From positions 186,001-250,000 of the forward strand of contig CAVYVZ010000002.1 in assembly GCA_963772065.1 (NCBI GenBank): a stretch of 64,000 bases of DNA, read 5' to 3'. Source of the stretch: CAVYVZ01 sp963772065 (lineage in GTDB: Bacteria > Acidobacteriota > Vicinamibacteria > Vicinamibacterales > UBA2999). The translations under genes and the position numbers were made by a program. The notes beneath the pieces were generated by a model. It saw nothing but the letters and a program-made list of their open reading frames with translations, had not been told where the DNA came from and ran no database searches. Shown here one piece after another: positions 54,054 through 64,000 of this stretch. Positions within the stretch are counted from its first letter, which is position 1, and each line of letters starts with the position of its first letter.

Positions 54054-55664
54054 ATGCCGATCCCCTTTCGAACCGAACTGGTCGCGTTTCTCGAAGAGTT
54101 CGCCGAACAGCATCGTGGCGTTCGGCGCGGCAAGATGTTCGGCCTGCCCGCCCTCTACGCGGGCCGCCGCCTCGTGACTTGCCTGATGGAGGACGGCATT
54201 GCCGTCCGTCTTCCCGAGGACGTTGCCAGGCGAGAGATCCGCGAGAAGAAAGCAAAGCCGCTCAGCTCACGAGGGCGCGCCATGGGATCCTGGGTCACGT
54301 ATCGCCCGCGCACCGCGATTGCCGCACGCTCGCTGACGCCGGTCATCGAGGTCGCCCTCCGGCACATCGTGGAGCGTCAGACCGAGGAGATCACGGGCAT
54401 CAGTCTCAGGCGGAGGAGACGATCGTCGTACCATCTCGCGCTCATGCCCCGGACTCGTTACGGCGTTTCGCCGTGGATCCATCAGTTTCCTGATTCCCGC
54501 CGCCCGGATTACCCGCGCGCGAAGGGAGAGCTCGATCGAGACGTTGTCATCATCGGCGGCGGCCTGACGGGATGCGCCGCGGCGTATGCCTGCGCGGCCG
54601 GCGGCGTGCGTGCCGTGGTGCTCGAAGCCGAGCGCGTGGGTCATGGGGCCGGCGGACGGAGTGCGGGGCTGCTGCTCCCGGAGCCGGGTCCGACGTTTCG
54701 CGACATGTCGCAGGCGCACGGTCTGCGTGCGGCGCGGGTCGCCTTCCAGGCGTGGCGCCGCGCCGCGCTCGATGCCGCCGCGATGCTTCGTCGTCTTGGA
54801 ATCAAATGCGGCCTCGACGCGTACGATGCGCTCCTGGTGGCACCGCGCGATGACGAGCGAGCCGTTCGCCGCGAGCTCGATGCGAGGGCCGCGGCCGGAC
54901 TCGACGCGACGTGGCTTACACGCAAGCAGCTGCAGGCCACGGCCGCGCTCGATGCCGCCGGCGCCATCAAGACGCGCGATGCCTTCGGCCTGGATCCGTA
55001 TCGCGCCTGCGTCGGTCTCGCGGCGGCGGCGGTGAAACGCGGCGTGCCGATCCACGAGCGGACGCGGGTGAGCAAGGTGCGCATCGGCCGCAAGCAGGTC
55101 GAGGTGATCGCGGAGGGCGCCACGATCCGGGCAAAGACCGTCGTGGTCGCGACCGGCCTCGCAACCGCCGAATACAAGCAGCTGCGCCGGCACTTCGACG
55201 CACGCGAAACGTACCTCGTCCTCACCGAGGTCGTGCCTGCCGGCATCCGCCGCGCGCTCGGAACACGCGCTGCGATGGTTGCCGACACCCGATCGCCACG
55301 GCACCGCATCCGCTTCACCGCCGATGACCGGATTCTGGTCGGCGGCGCCGATCAGGCGGCCACACCGGAGCGGAAGCGCGAGGCGGTCCGCATACAGCGG
55401 ACCGGCCAGCTGATGTACGAGCTCCTGACGATGTATCCGGCCATCTCGGGACTGATGCCTGAGTACGGATGGGAGCTGACGTACGGGCAGACCGCCGACG
55501 GCCTGCCGTACATCGGGCCGCATCGCAACTTTCCTCGCCACCTGTTCGCATTGGGATCGGGAGGCGATTCGATCACAGGCGCGTTCCTGGCCGCACGCAT
55601 CCTCCTCCGTCACCTGCAAGGGGCCCCCGACAAGGCCGACGCACTGTTCGGCTGGACCCGCTGA
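54054..55664 (+). CDS. TfoX-N-like domain read in frame with an FAD-dependent oxidoreductase
   Basis: One 536-residue frame has two parts. Residues 1-115 (FLEEFAEQHRGVRRGKMFGL, RLVTCLMEDGIAVRLP) resemble the TfoX N-terminal/MmcQ-like domain. From about residue 131 (ATG 54444) it is a DAO-family oxidoreductase: DVVIIGGGLTGCAAAYACA (Rossmann GxGxxG), HGAGGRSAGLLLPEPG, and GWELTYGQTADGLPYIGPHR near the C-terminus. The join RRRRRSSYHLALMPRTRYG looks like a linker or non-coding read-through. No Shine-Dalgarno precedes 54444 at proper distance. So this is either a real fusion or two genes with a lost stop. The oxidoreductase substrate is probably an amine or amino acid. Confidence 0.7.
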   Translation: MPIPFRTELVAFLEEFAEQHRGVRRGKMFGLPALYAGRRLVTCLMEDGIAVRLPEDVARREIREKKAKPLSSRGRAMGSWVTYRPRTAIAARSLTPVIEVALRHIVERQTEEITGISLRRRRRSSYHLALMPRTRYGVSPWIHQFPDSRRPDYPRAKGELDRDVVIIGGGLTGCAAAYACAAGGVRAVVLEAERVGHGAGGRSAGLLLPEPGPTFRDMSQAHGLRAARVAFQAWRRAALDAAAMLRRLGIKCGLDAYDALLVAPRDDERAVRRELDARAAAGLDATWLTRKQLQATAALDAAGAIKTRDAFGLDPYRACVGLAAAAVKRGVPIHERTRVSKVRIGRKQVEVIAEGATIRAKTVVVATGLATAEYKQLRRHFDARETYLVLTEVVPAGIRRALGTRAAMVADTRSPRHRIRFTADDRILVGGADQAATPERKREAVRIQRTGQLMYELLTMYPAISGLMPEYGWELTYGQTADGLPYIGPHRNFPRHLFALGSGGDSITGAFLAARILLRHLQGAPDKADALFGWTR

Positions 55665-55733
55665 CCGGGCGGCCGCGTCCAAGCGTGTGACGCGGATATA
55701 CTCGAATTTTCCCGTCCCCTGTGGAGGTTCGCC

Positions 55734-58623
55734 ATGCTCCGGGCCCTTCTCGCCCTCCTTCTCTCGCTCAGTGTCGTCGCGTCGGCCGCCGCCCAGGGTC
55801 AGGCCATCAACGGCACCATCGAAGGCACGATCACCGACGAGTCCGGCGGCGTGCTGCCAGGCGTCACGGTCAGCCTCACGAACACCGACACCGGCGACAC
55901 GCGCGTTGTGGTCACCAACGAGAGCGGCCTCTACCGCGCGCCGCTCCTGTCGCTCGGCGTGTACCGCGTGAGCGCGGAGCTCGCCGGCTTCAAGAAACAC
56001 GAACGGTCCGGCCTGTCGCTCGCCGCGGGCCAGGTTGCGGTGGTCGACGTGAAGCTGGGCGTCGGAGCCGTCACGGAAGTCGTTTCGGTCACCGCCGATA
56101 CGCCCGTGGTGGACCTTGGGAAGATCGAGCAGGGACGCACGCTCAACGAGCGGGAGATCAAGTCTCTGCCGCTCACCTCACGCAATCCGTACAACTTCGC
56201 CCTGCTGCAGCCTGGGGTCGTCGGCTTCGAGACGCAGGAGTTCGGCGTGCCGCGCCTGACGGCCAATGGCGCGCTGCTTCGCGTGAACTATCAGATCGAC
56301 GGCAACGACAACACGCAGAAGGATCGCGCGGGCCTGCGGCAGATGCCGATGTCCGAGGTGATGATTCGCGAAGTCAAGGTGGTCACCACGGGCTACGCGC
56401 CCGAATTCGGCCAGACGATGGGGCTGGTGTACAACGCGATCACGCCGTCGGGCACCAACGTCGTGCATGGCCAGGCCAGCTATCGGCTGCAGCGGAAGCC
56501 GTTCGCGGCCTTTCCGTTCTTCACGACGAACCGCGCCACGAAACCACCCACCGACGTCAACGTATTCACCGTCGACACGGGCGGACCGATCGTGCGCGAT
56601 CGAACCCACTATTTCGCCGGCTTCGAGAACGCGCGCCGCGACTTCTCGGGCGGCCGCGTGATCACGATCTCGCCAGCGAACGCGGCGGCGCTCGGCTTGA
56701 ACGAGCCCGCCTACATGCCGGCGGAAGGCGACACCAAGTTCGCGATCGGTAAGATCGATCATCAGATCGCGGCCGGCCATCGACTGAGCGTCCGCTACAT
56801 CTTCTTCGACAACTTCATCAGCAACAACATCGGCAACGTGACGGCGGGGGTGCCGAACTCCGTTCAACAGGGGACGGACTTCACGGATCGGCAGCACTCG
56901 ACCGCCGGCCAGGTCGTATCGGCCTTCGGCAGCAACCTGCTCAATGAAGTGCGCGTGCAGTACCGCAACCCGCGCGCAATCACGCGTGCCGGGGTCGGGG
57001 GGCGGCAACGGTCCGGCCATCCGAATTCCTGGAGTCGCGAACTTCGGAGGACCGGTCGCCGGCGCCGCGGATGCCGGCTTTGGATTCACCGAGAACATCT
57101 TCCAGGTGCTCGACAACGTGACCTATATTCGCGGGGACCACGCGTTCAAGGTCGGGCTCGCCGGTCAGTTCGTGGACGACACGCGGACACAGACCCAGTT
57201 TCAGCTCTACACGTTCCCCAGCGTCGCGGCGTACCAGAGCGCCCGTTCGGGCGCGAATCCATTCGCGTATACGAACTTTCAGCAGTTCTTCGGCGAGCCG
57301 AGCTTCGACTACGGCACGAACATGTGGGCGTTCTTCGCGCAGGACGACTGGCGCCTCTCGTCGGACTTCAAGCTGCTCTACGGGCTCCGCTACGACGTGT
57401 ATGCGCCAGCCGAGGGCGTTCAGGATGCGTTGATCGAATCGTCGCGGTCGTTCGAGACGGACCAGAACAACTTGCAGCCGCGGGCCGGCTTCGTCTGGAC
57501 GCTGGGTGAGGACCGCCGCACGGTGCTGCGTGGCAACACCGGCCTGATGTACGACCAACCGATCAATGCGATCTACGAGCAGGCGATCGTGAACGACGGC
57601 AGCACACGTCGGGGCAGCGCGACCCTTCAGCCAACCCAGCCGGGCGCCCCGCTCTTCCCGAACGTCCTCTCCGGCGGCAGCGCCGCGGCCTCGAATACGG
57701 CATGGACCGTCGATCCGGACTTCCAGATCGCGCGGATGTGGCAGAGCAACGTGCAGCTCGAGCACGCGATCGGCGAGGTGTACGCGGCGGCGATTGGCCT
57801 CTGGTACACGCGCGGCTATGACCTTCCCATCGTCACCAACGTCAATCTGATCAACCCGATTGGCACGCTGCCGGACGGCCGCGCGATCTGGTCGACCGCA
57901 ATCAACGCGGCCACGCGCCGCGATCCGCGCTTCAACGCGATCTTCGCGACGCAATCGATCGCCGAGTCCGACTACAAAGGACTGACGCTTCAGTTCACGC
58001 GTCGTTACCACCGAGGCGTGCAGTGGGATCTGGCTTATACGCTCGGAAAGAGCGAGGACAACGCGCCCGGGCACGGCACGACGCTGCACGTCCAGGGCGA
58101 TACGGGCGGCCGGAGCGACATGGCCGATCTCGACGTCGATCGCGGGCCGAATATTCTCGACCAGCGTCACACCTTCGTCGGCAGCATCGTGGCGCAACCG
58201 CAGCTCGAGGTCGAGGGCGTCGCCGGCCACATCCTGAATGACAATCAATTCGGAATCGCGCTGCAGTTCGCCAGCGGCATCCCCGTGAACGTCCGCGCCA
58301 ACCGCGATCTGAATAACGACGGGATCGCGAACAGCGACCGGCCGAACGGCGTCGGCCGAAACTCATTGAACCTGCCGGCGCGCTACAACGTGGACCTGCG
58401 GTATTCGCGTCTGTTTCCGATCGCGCGCGGCGCCAGGGCCGAGGTGATCGCGGAGCTGAAGAACATCTTCAACCGGGTGCAATGGTCGGGCGCCAATAGT
58501 GTCGTGACCGTCGATGCCGTCGGAAACGCCGCGGCGCCGATCCCCTCGTCGGGCGACGGCTTCGCGGCGACAGGCGGCTACGAGCAGCGGCAATTCCAGC
58601 TGGGATTCAGGGTGACGTTCTAA
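55734..58623 (+). CDS. TonB-dependent receptor-like outer membrane protein (Oar type), one frameshift
   Basis: ATG 55734 with GGAGG upstream and signal peptide ending ASAAAQG. Residues 22-110 are a carboxypeptidase-regulatory (CarboxypepD_reg) domain (GTIEGTITDESGGVLPGVTV). A plug domain follows (LTSRNPYNFALLQPGVVGF, YQIDGNDNTQKD), then a long barrel. A base is gained near 56984 in a G-rich run; the next frame resumes VPGSGGGNGPAIRIPGVANF and continues to LGFRVTF at 58623, ending in Phe. Restored length about 962 residues. Oar-type receptors take up large substrates or act in adhesion or protease secretion. Confidence 0.87.
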
Positions 58624-58715
58624 TCGTAGTCCGTTGTCCGTAGTGCGTAGTCCGTCGAATCACTTGTATTTCGTTCTTCGTAGTCTCCACGGACCATGAA
58701 CAACGAACAACGGTC
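58623..58715. repeat. GTCCGTAGT-word inverted repeat
   Basis: AATCGTAGTCCGTTGTCCGT with AGTGCGTAGTCCGTCG partly pairs with CCACGGACCATGAACAACGA and ACAACGGTC. It separates convergent TonB and VOC genes and may terminate both. Confidence 0.85.
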
Positions 58716-59212
58716 TAGCAGAAAGGTACGAGTTTCTTGAACGTTGCCAGGATCCACCGGTAGCCGTCGGGATCGGTGACGACCGCCATCCGATCCCCCC
58801 ACGGCTTGTCCTCGGCTTCGCTGATGCCGGCACCCGCCGCCCGCGCACGCGGCAGCTGGCCATCCACATCGTCGACGTACGTATAGAGGGCGGCGGCGCC
58901 GCCCGTCGCCGTGGCGGCATCCCCCTTTGGTATCAGCATCACCACCGATTCGCCGTGCCGCATCTCGGCGTAGCGGAGCTGTCCATCGGCATCCGGTAAC
59001 GTCACGCCCCGCGAGAAGCCCAGGGCCTTTTCCAGGAACGCGACCGACGCGGAGACGTTTGCGACGGCCAGATACGTATTGATCGACTGCATTCCGGGCG
59101 CGAGGCCGCTGGTCGAGGTAGGCTGCCGGCGGGGAGTCGCCGGCGCGATTGCCGCCACTTTTCTCCGCGTCCTTCGGGCCGCGGTGGATCGGCGTGTCTC
59201 TTTTTTGAGCAT
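58715..59212 (-). CDS. VOC (glyoxalase/bleomycin resistance) family protein
   Basis: 165 residues from ATG 59212. An Arg/Ala-rich tail of 35 residues precedes the fold. INTYLAVANVSASVAFLEKA, LGFSRG, MRHGESVVMLIPKG, DVDGQLPRARAAGAGIS and WGDRMAVVTDPDGYRWILAT are the two beta-alpha-beta-beta-beta units of the VOC superfamily, close to PhnB/YdeP-like members. The substrate is unknown. The basic tail is odd and might bind nucleic acid or be disordered. Confidence 0.85.
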   Translation of the reverse strand: MLKKETRRSTAARRTRRKVAAIAPATPRRQPTSTSGLAPGMQSINTYLAVANVSASVAFLEKALGFSRGVTLPDADGQLRYAEMRHGESVVMLIPKGDAATATGGAAALYTYVDDVDGQLPRARAAGAGISEAEDKPWGDRMAVVTDPDGYRWILATFKKLVPFC

Positions 59213-59395
59213 AGCGGAATGATACAGGTGCGTGGCATCATCCTGGCTACCGCGGACCTCCGCGCGAGGCCCTGGCTGCGCGGTCAGCACTTACGAGGGC
59301 CGCGTGCAGTCGCGTGAACAAATCCGTCAGAACGCGCTCGAAACAGTAGCTTCGTCGATCGGCGAACGCGGCGATCTGGCTCGGAGAGACGACGT
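59213..59395. other. Divergent intergenic region without recognised element
   Basis: 183 bases between the VOC gene and the DUF1800 gene. I see no inverted repeat of the word families and no convincing coding pattern. Confidence 0.4.
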
Positions 59396-60847
59396 ATGGC
59401 ACGTGGACACAAGCAGCTCGAACATCTGCTTCGCCGCGCGGGGTTTGGCGCGAGCATCAGTGACCTGACGAAGTACCAGGACCTCTCCACGAACGTCGTG
59501 ACCGATCTTCTGTTGAACCCAGGGAACGACGACGACGTCGACACGAAGATCGGGCAGCCTGGGTACGTGAGCGTCACGACTCGCGGCACGTTTTCTCCGA
59601 ACACCAACATCGAGGATGCGCGGCAGCGATGGCTGTTCCGCATGGTGCACTCGGAGAATGCGCTCGTCGAGAAGATGGCGCTCTTCTGGCACAACCACTT
59701 CGCCACGGTGTACAGCAAGGTGGCGGGGTTTGGCGGCGCGCTGCAGGGCACGCGGATGATGGCGGGCAAACCTGGCGAGGTGGAAGGCCCGCCCGGACAG
59801 ATCGAGCTGTTTCGCACGTTCGCCATGGGGAACTTCCGCGATCTGCTGATTGCCGTGGCCAAGGACCCCGCGATGCTCGTGTGGCTCGACGGACGCACGA
59901 ACACCCGTCAGCGGCCGCAGGAGAACTTCGGGCGCGAGGTCATGGAGCTCTTCACGTTCGGCATCGGCAACTACACCGAGCAGGACGTGTACGCGGCCGC
60001 GCGCGTGTTCACGGGTTGGAACCTGCAGACGGTCGGCAACCTGCGCGACACGAACGGCTACTACGACTTCATCTACCGCGCCGCCCAGCACGACCCGACC
60101 GAGAAGGCGTTCACGTTCCCCATCTACCGTGACGGCCGCACCACGATTCCGGCGCGGTCGGGCGAGGAGGGCATGCAGGACGGCGTTGATCTCATCAACG
60201 CGCTTGCCACGCATCCAAACACGGGACGCTTCCTCGCGCGCAAGCTCTGGTCGTATTTCATCAGCGAGGCGCGCACACCGGATCCCGCGTTCGTGGATAC
60301 GGCCGCGCAGGTCTACCGGCAGAACAACACGGAGATGCGACCCGTCCTGCGCTTCGTCCTGAAGTCGCCATGGTTCCTCGACCCGGAGAACCAGTTCGCG
60401 CGCTATTCGTGGCCCGTCGAATACGCCATCCGCTCGGTGAAAGACATGGGGTGGGTCGGCTACTCGATCGACAATCTCCGCACGCCGCTGGCGAACATGG
60501 GGCAGCAGTTGTTCGAGCCGCCGGACGTCTCTGGCTGGGCCACCGGCGACGCGTGGTTCTCGACCGGCGCGATGCTCGCGCGCATGAACTTCGCGGCCTC
60601 ACTCGCCCTCAATCAGCGGTTCAACCTGGGGCGCACGGCCGCGGCGCACGGCGATTCGCCCGAACGTCTGCTCGGGTATTTCCTGGATCGCATGGCGCCC
60701 GCGGAGTTCGACAGCGAGCCCTATGGAGAGCTGCTGAACTACCTGCGCATGAACACGTCGTGGCCGGGCAGCGAAGCACAGCTCAACATGAAAGCGTCCG
60801 GACTGGCGCGACTGATCGCCGGCTCCGCCGAGTATCAGGTCGTGTAG
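59396..60847 (+). CDS. DUF1800 family protein
   Basis: 483 residues. QLEHLLRRAGFGASISDLTK opens the family; KMALFWHNHFATVYSKV (WHNHF), NFGREVMELFTFGIGNYTEQ and ARVFTGWNLQ are its core landmarks, with VSGWATGDAWFSTGAMLARM near the end. No Tat or Sec signal is evident, unlike some members. DUF1800 proteins nearly always precede a DUF1501 Tat protein, as here; the pair is common in Acidobacteria and Planctomycetes and has no established function, though an envelope or exopolysaccharide role has been suggested. Confidence 0.88.
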   Translation: MARGHKQLEHLLRRAGFGASISDLTKYQDLSTNVVTDLLLNPGNDDDVDTKIGQPGYVSVTTRGTFSPNTNIEDARQRWLFRMVHSENALVEKMALFWHNHFATVYSKVAGFGGALQGTRMMAGKPGEVEGPPGQIELFRTFAMGNFRDLLIAVAKDPAMLVWLDGRTNTRQRPQENFGREVMELFTFGIGNYTEQDVYAAARVFTGWNLQTVGNLRDTNGYYDFIYRAAQHDPTEKAFTFPIYRDGRTTIPARSGEEGMQDGVDLINALATHPNTGRFLARKLWSYFISEARTPDPAFVDTAAQVYRQNNTEMRPVLRFVLKSPWFLDPENQFARYSWPVEYAIRSVKDMGWVGYSIDNLRTPLANMGQQLFEPPDVSGWATGDAWFSTGAMLARMNFAASLALNQRFNLGRTAAAHGDSPERLLGYFLDRMAPAEFDSEPYGELLNYLRMNTSWPGSEAQLNMKASGLARLIAGSAEYQVV

Positions 60848-60849
60848 GG

Positions 60850-60920
60850 CTTCGGTCTTCTCGGTTAGAGACGAAAGACTCACCGAAGACTGGAGGCCAG
60901 AGACGGGAGACGGAGAGTAC
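60850..60920. repeat. Degenerate GGTCTTC / GAAGACT words between DUF1800 and DUF1501
   Basis: CGGTCTTCTCGGTTAGAGAC and GACTCACCGAAGACTGGAGG carry the word pair seen at 5281 and 5637 in inverted order. The element lies in the middle of an operon, so it is not necessarily a terminator. Confidence 0.65.
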
Positions 60921-60922
60921 AG

Positions 60923-62183
60923 ATGAAGGTCACTCGTCGAGATTTCCTTCGTGATGGTGTCGCGGCGTTCACCATCACGTTCGCGGCGCCGAGCTTTCTG
61001 GATGACATCGCCCGCGCGCAGGGCGCCAGGTCGCGCAACCTGGTCGTGCTGTATCTGAGCGGCGGCAACGACGCGCTGAGCACGCTCGTCCCGTACACCG
61101 ATCCGTTCTACTACAGCCGCCGGCCGAGCATCGGCGTGCCTGCCGGCCAGGTCCTCCAGGTTGGCACCGATGCCGCCGGTCGAGCGCTCGGCCTGCACCC
61201 GCGGCTGACGGGAATGCGGGAGATCTTCAACCAGGGGCGGATGGCGATCATCCAGCGCACCGGTTATCCGAATTCGAGCCGGTCGCACTTCGAGGGGACG
61301 GACATCTGGAACTCGGCCGATCCGCGTTCGCCGCAGGGGCTCGGGTGGCTCGGCAAGTACCTGGACACGCTGCCGCAGCCGGTCGATTCGCTCGCCGGCT
61401 GGAACACGGTGCGCGAGACGCCTCGCGCGCTGCTCGGCCGCACCGTCGCGGTGCCCGCCATCCCCGACGCGCGAACGTACAGCTTTGCCAGCCCCAATAA
61501 CCCGGCGGAGGCGGCCAACGAACGCGCGGCCGCCATACGCATCGCGTCGCACGTGCCGGTGGACCGGCCGAACCTGGCGTTTGTGAATACGAGCTCGCGC
61601 GGCGCGCTCGAGACACTCGACCGCGTGGCGGCGGTCAGCAGCTACAACGGCACCGTCGCGTATCCGAACAACGGTTTTGCGCTGGCCCTGCGCACCGTGG
61701 CGGGCTCGATCGTGCGTGGCATCGGCACGCGCGTGTTCTGGGTGCAGACGGGCGGCTACGATACCCACTCCGGGCAGGGCACGAATGGCGGCGCGTACAC
61801 GAACCTGATGGCGACGCTGAACGACGGCGTGTTCGCGTTCTACAACGACCTGCGGAACCAGGGCCTTCTCGAACGAGACGCTGCTCCTGCAGTTCTCCGA
61901 ATTCAGCCGGCGCATCTCAGAGAATGGCAGCCAGGGCACCGATCACGGCGCGGCCGGCATGATGATGGCGATCGGCGGCGGCGTGCGCGGTGGTCTGTAC
62001 GGCACGGCCGCATCGCTCAACCCCGATCCGGCGAACCCGACGCTCGAGAACAACGCGGGCGACGTGCGCTACGAGACGGATTTCCGTTCCGTCTATGCGC
62101 GCGTGCTGGACGGCTGGCTTGGATCCGACTCGGTGAGCATCCTCGGCGGCGACTTCCGGGCAGGCGCTCCGGCAATCGTCTAA
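60923..62183 (+). CDS. DUF1501 family Tat-exported protein, one frameshift
   Basis: ATG 60923 with a GGAGA upstream. The Tat leader is MKVTRRDFLRDGVAAFTITF. NLVVLYLSGGNDALSTLVPY opens the sulfatase-like alkaline-phosphatase fold; SRSHFEGTDIWNSAD and FWVQTGGYDTHSGQ are family marks. An extra G at about 61871 breaks it; the alternative frame gives LLNETLLLQFSEFSRRISEN, GSQGTDHGAAGMMMAIGGGV (metal-site TDHG) and ends at 62183. Restored length about 420 residues. Partner of the DUF1800 protein upstream. Confidence 0.88.
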
Positions 62184-62185
62184 AC

Positions 62186-62256
62186 ACCACAACCACGAAA
62201 GGCACGAAATGCACGAAATCTTCTTTTTCGTGGTTTCGTGTTGTCATGGTTAGTTG
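62186..62256. repeat. CACGAA-word inverted repeat between convergent genes
   Basis: ACCACAACCACGAAAGGCAC with GAAATGCACGAAA pairs with TTTTTCGTGGTTTCGTGTTG and TCATGGTT. It reaches the stop of the S9 gene at 62250. Confidence 0.85.
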
Positions 62257-64000
62257 GACGTCGTTGTCTTCGTGGAGATTACCTCGTACGTCGGATCGAC
62301 TGTCGACCCTTTCAGGAACTTGTCGTACCAGTAGCCATACCGGCGGAACCGATCGATCTCGGTACGACGGCCGCCGGATGCTGTGGCTCTGGCCCGGGTA
62401 GATGATCAGCGCCGTTTCCTTGCCGAGCGTCTTCAGCGCCAGGTACAGCTGCTCCGACTGCGGCAGCGGGCAGCGGAAGTCCTTCTCGCCGCACATCACG
62501 AGCGTCGGCGTCTTCACTTTCTTCACATCGTAGATGGGCGACAGCTTGCGATAGAGCTCGCCCTGATCCCACGGATGCCCCAGCTCCGACACCCACCACC
62601 GCTGCAGATCGTCATACCCGAACGCGCTGAACATGTCGGCTTCGCTGGCGCCGGCGATCGCCGCCGCGAAGCGCGTGTTCTTGGTGATGATGTAGTTGGT
62701 GAGGATGCCTCCGTAGCTCCACCCGCCGACGCCCATGCGGCGGTCGTCGATGAACCCGAGCGACAGCACATGATCGACGCCCGCCATCACGTCCTGGTAG
62801 TCCTTGTTGCCCCAGTCGGCGAAGATCGCGCGGCAGAAAGCCTCGCCGTAGCCGCTGCTGCCGCGGGGGTTGCTGATGAGCACGACGTAGCCGAGCGAGG
62901 CAAGGTACTGGTGCTCGAACGAGAAGCTGTCGGTGTACTGGCTCACGGGTCCGCCGTGAATGCGTACCGATGAGCGGGTGCTTTCGCGCCGGATCGAAAT
63001 CTGGCGGCTTCACGAGCCATCCTTCGATCGGCGTGCCGTCGGCGCTCTTGAAGCGGATTTCTTCGGCCGGCGACAGCCGCAGCGACGCGAAGAGTGCCTC
63101 GTGGGCCCGGCTCAGATTCGTCGCTGTTCCTCCTGCAAGCGGAAGCGCGAGGACATCGTTCGGACGCGTCGGCGTGCTGCCCATGGCGACGAGATGCGTG
63201 CGCGTCACCTCGAAGGTGCCGAAGTCTCCGTCGAACGTGGTGATTCGGCGGCCCGACCGCGCCAGCCGCACGATCGGCGTGCGCCCTTCGTCGACGAGCG
63301 GAACGAATATCGACTCGCCGTCCGCCGCCCACCGCGCCTCGCCTCCGACGTGGCGATCCAACGCGCCGGTCCAATCGTGCGGAGTCCCGCCGCTCGTGGT
63401 CACGCTCCGTATCCGCGGTGTCGCATACACCGCCGGCTCCTCCGGCATGTGCACGTACGCGATCTCTTTACCGCTCGGCGACCACACAGGGTCGTCGTCT
63501 CCGCCGGAATCCGTCGTGAGCGGGGCGATCCGTCCGCTTTCGACCTCGATCGTGAAGATGTCGGTGTTGCTGTTGGCGTCGGGATGGACCGTTCGGTTCG
63601 ACGAGAACGCGAGGAACCGGCCGTCGGGCGACCAGGCGGGGTTGTTCTCGTCGAAGACGCCCCACGTGATCGGCTTCACGGCGGCGAACTTCGACCCCGG
63701 CGCCGCGAACGCGTCTTTGAGATCGGCGATGGAGAGGTGCGTCTTGCGGCGGTCCAGATAGCCTTCGCTGTCCTGCTTGTGCTGCAGTCGGGTAATCACG
63801 ATCGGCCGGGGGGCCTTCTCCGCCTCGGTCTTCTTCTCCACGCCTTCGAGCGGATCCGGGTCCTGGATCGACGAGCGCGAGCCGCGCGCTGTCGGGCGCC
63901 CATTCGAACGCCTTCACCCCCTGCTTCACGTCCGTCAGTCGAAACGCCTCGCCGCCGCTCGTCGGCAGCGCCCAGACCTGGTCCTTCCCGCTGCGATCCG
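62250..64000 (-). CDS. S9 prolyl oligopeptidase family peptidase (partial, three frameshifts)
   Basis: The N-terminus lies beyond the right edge. Propeller pieces KQGVKAFEWAPDSARLALVD and NPAWSPDGRFLAFSSNRTVH, DPVWSPSGKEIAYVHMPEEP precede the hydrolase domain with IHGGPVSQYTDSFSFEHQYL, VGGWSYGGILTNYIIT (nucleophile), VMCGEKDFRCPLPQS (acid) and YPGQSHSIRRPSYE (His). Extra single bases near 63874, 62967 and 62361 break it; the restored end is DRFRRYGYWYDKFLKGSTVD with TAA at 62250-62252. It is a secreted-type oligopeptidase in the third S9 locus of the window. The pieces are otherwise uninterrupted. Confidence 0.86.

Noticed and set aside
13542..63900. Genome-wide programmed +1 frameshifting
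   Set aside because: The sites share no slippery sequence or downstream structure and occur in unrelated genes; insertion-type sequencing error is simpler.

Overview
The window is GC-rich, gene-dense bacterial chromosome with no rRNA, tRNA, phage or transposase gene that I can see. The gene mix suggests an Acidobacteriota genome, probably a Vicinamibacteria-like soil lineage. It includes an Oar-like TonB receptor with an N-terminal carboxypeptidase-regulatory domain, a DUF5916 outer-membrane protein, winged-helix/TPR regulators, many secreted peptidases (S9, M16, M19, M55, M61, HtrA, penicillin acylase, D-aminoacylase), a DUF1800/DUF1501 pair and a form II CO-dehydrogenase-like cluster. This placement is an inference from gene content; no marker phylogeny was possible.

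Layout. 0-5.3 kb: partial M19 dipeptidase, YtcJ-like amidohydrolase, a compact type II restriction-modification pair, a DUF1554-like lipoprotein and a zinc-ribbon protein. 5.3-5.8 kb: a decayed four-helix-bundle (S23/IVP) gene framed by degenerate inverted repeats. 5.8-12.2 kb: molybdenum hydroxylase cluster coxS-L-M-D-E-G on the minus strand. 12.2-12.9 kb: divergent from coxS, a thioredoxin-fold protein disulfide oxidoreductase in which the first catalytic Cys codon is TGA, followed by a bSECIS-like hairpin. This is a strong selenoprotein candidate and the most interesting item here. 13-23 kb: peptidases, a 2H phosphoesterase, an ATP-grasp ligase, M61, membrane proteins, a D-aminoacylase and a histone-like basic protein. 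23.4-27.4 kb: cytochrome c oxidase operon (ctaD-E-F-orf-ctaC). 27.4-34 kb: DUF5916 barrel, then a lyase / micro-protein / Na+ symporter / micro-protein / asparaginase-like operon. 34-43 kb: HtrA, S9, PhoX-like, DinB and a paired M16 operon. 43-50 kb: LysM protein, envelope proteins, isocitrate dehydrogenase, purEK and a winged-helix/TPR regulator. 50-64 kb: penicillin acylase, Ada, a TfoX/FAD oxidoreductase reading frame, TonB receptor, VOC protein, DUF1800/DUF1501 and an S9 peptidase cut by the window end.

Two features run through the whole window. First, many intergenic gaps hold inverted repeats built from short reiterated words (CACGAA, GTCCGTAGT, AACGAACC, GAAGACC, GGGAGATC, GGGCGGCC); at least six word families are present. 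Second, about 24 genes or gene segments are broken by single-base frameshifts, nearly all of them one extra base, with perfectly conserved protein on both sides. The pattern is densest in ctaD/ctaE. I read most of these as consensus errors rather than gene decay, and describe each such gene over its full restored span.
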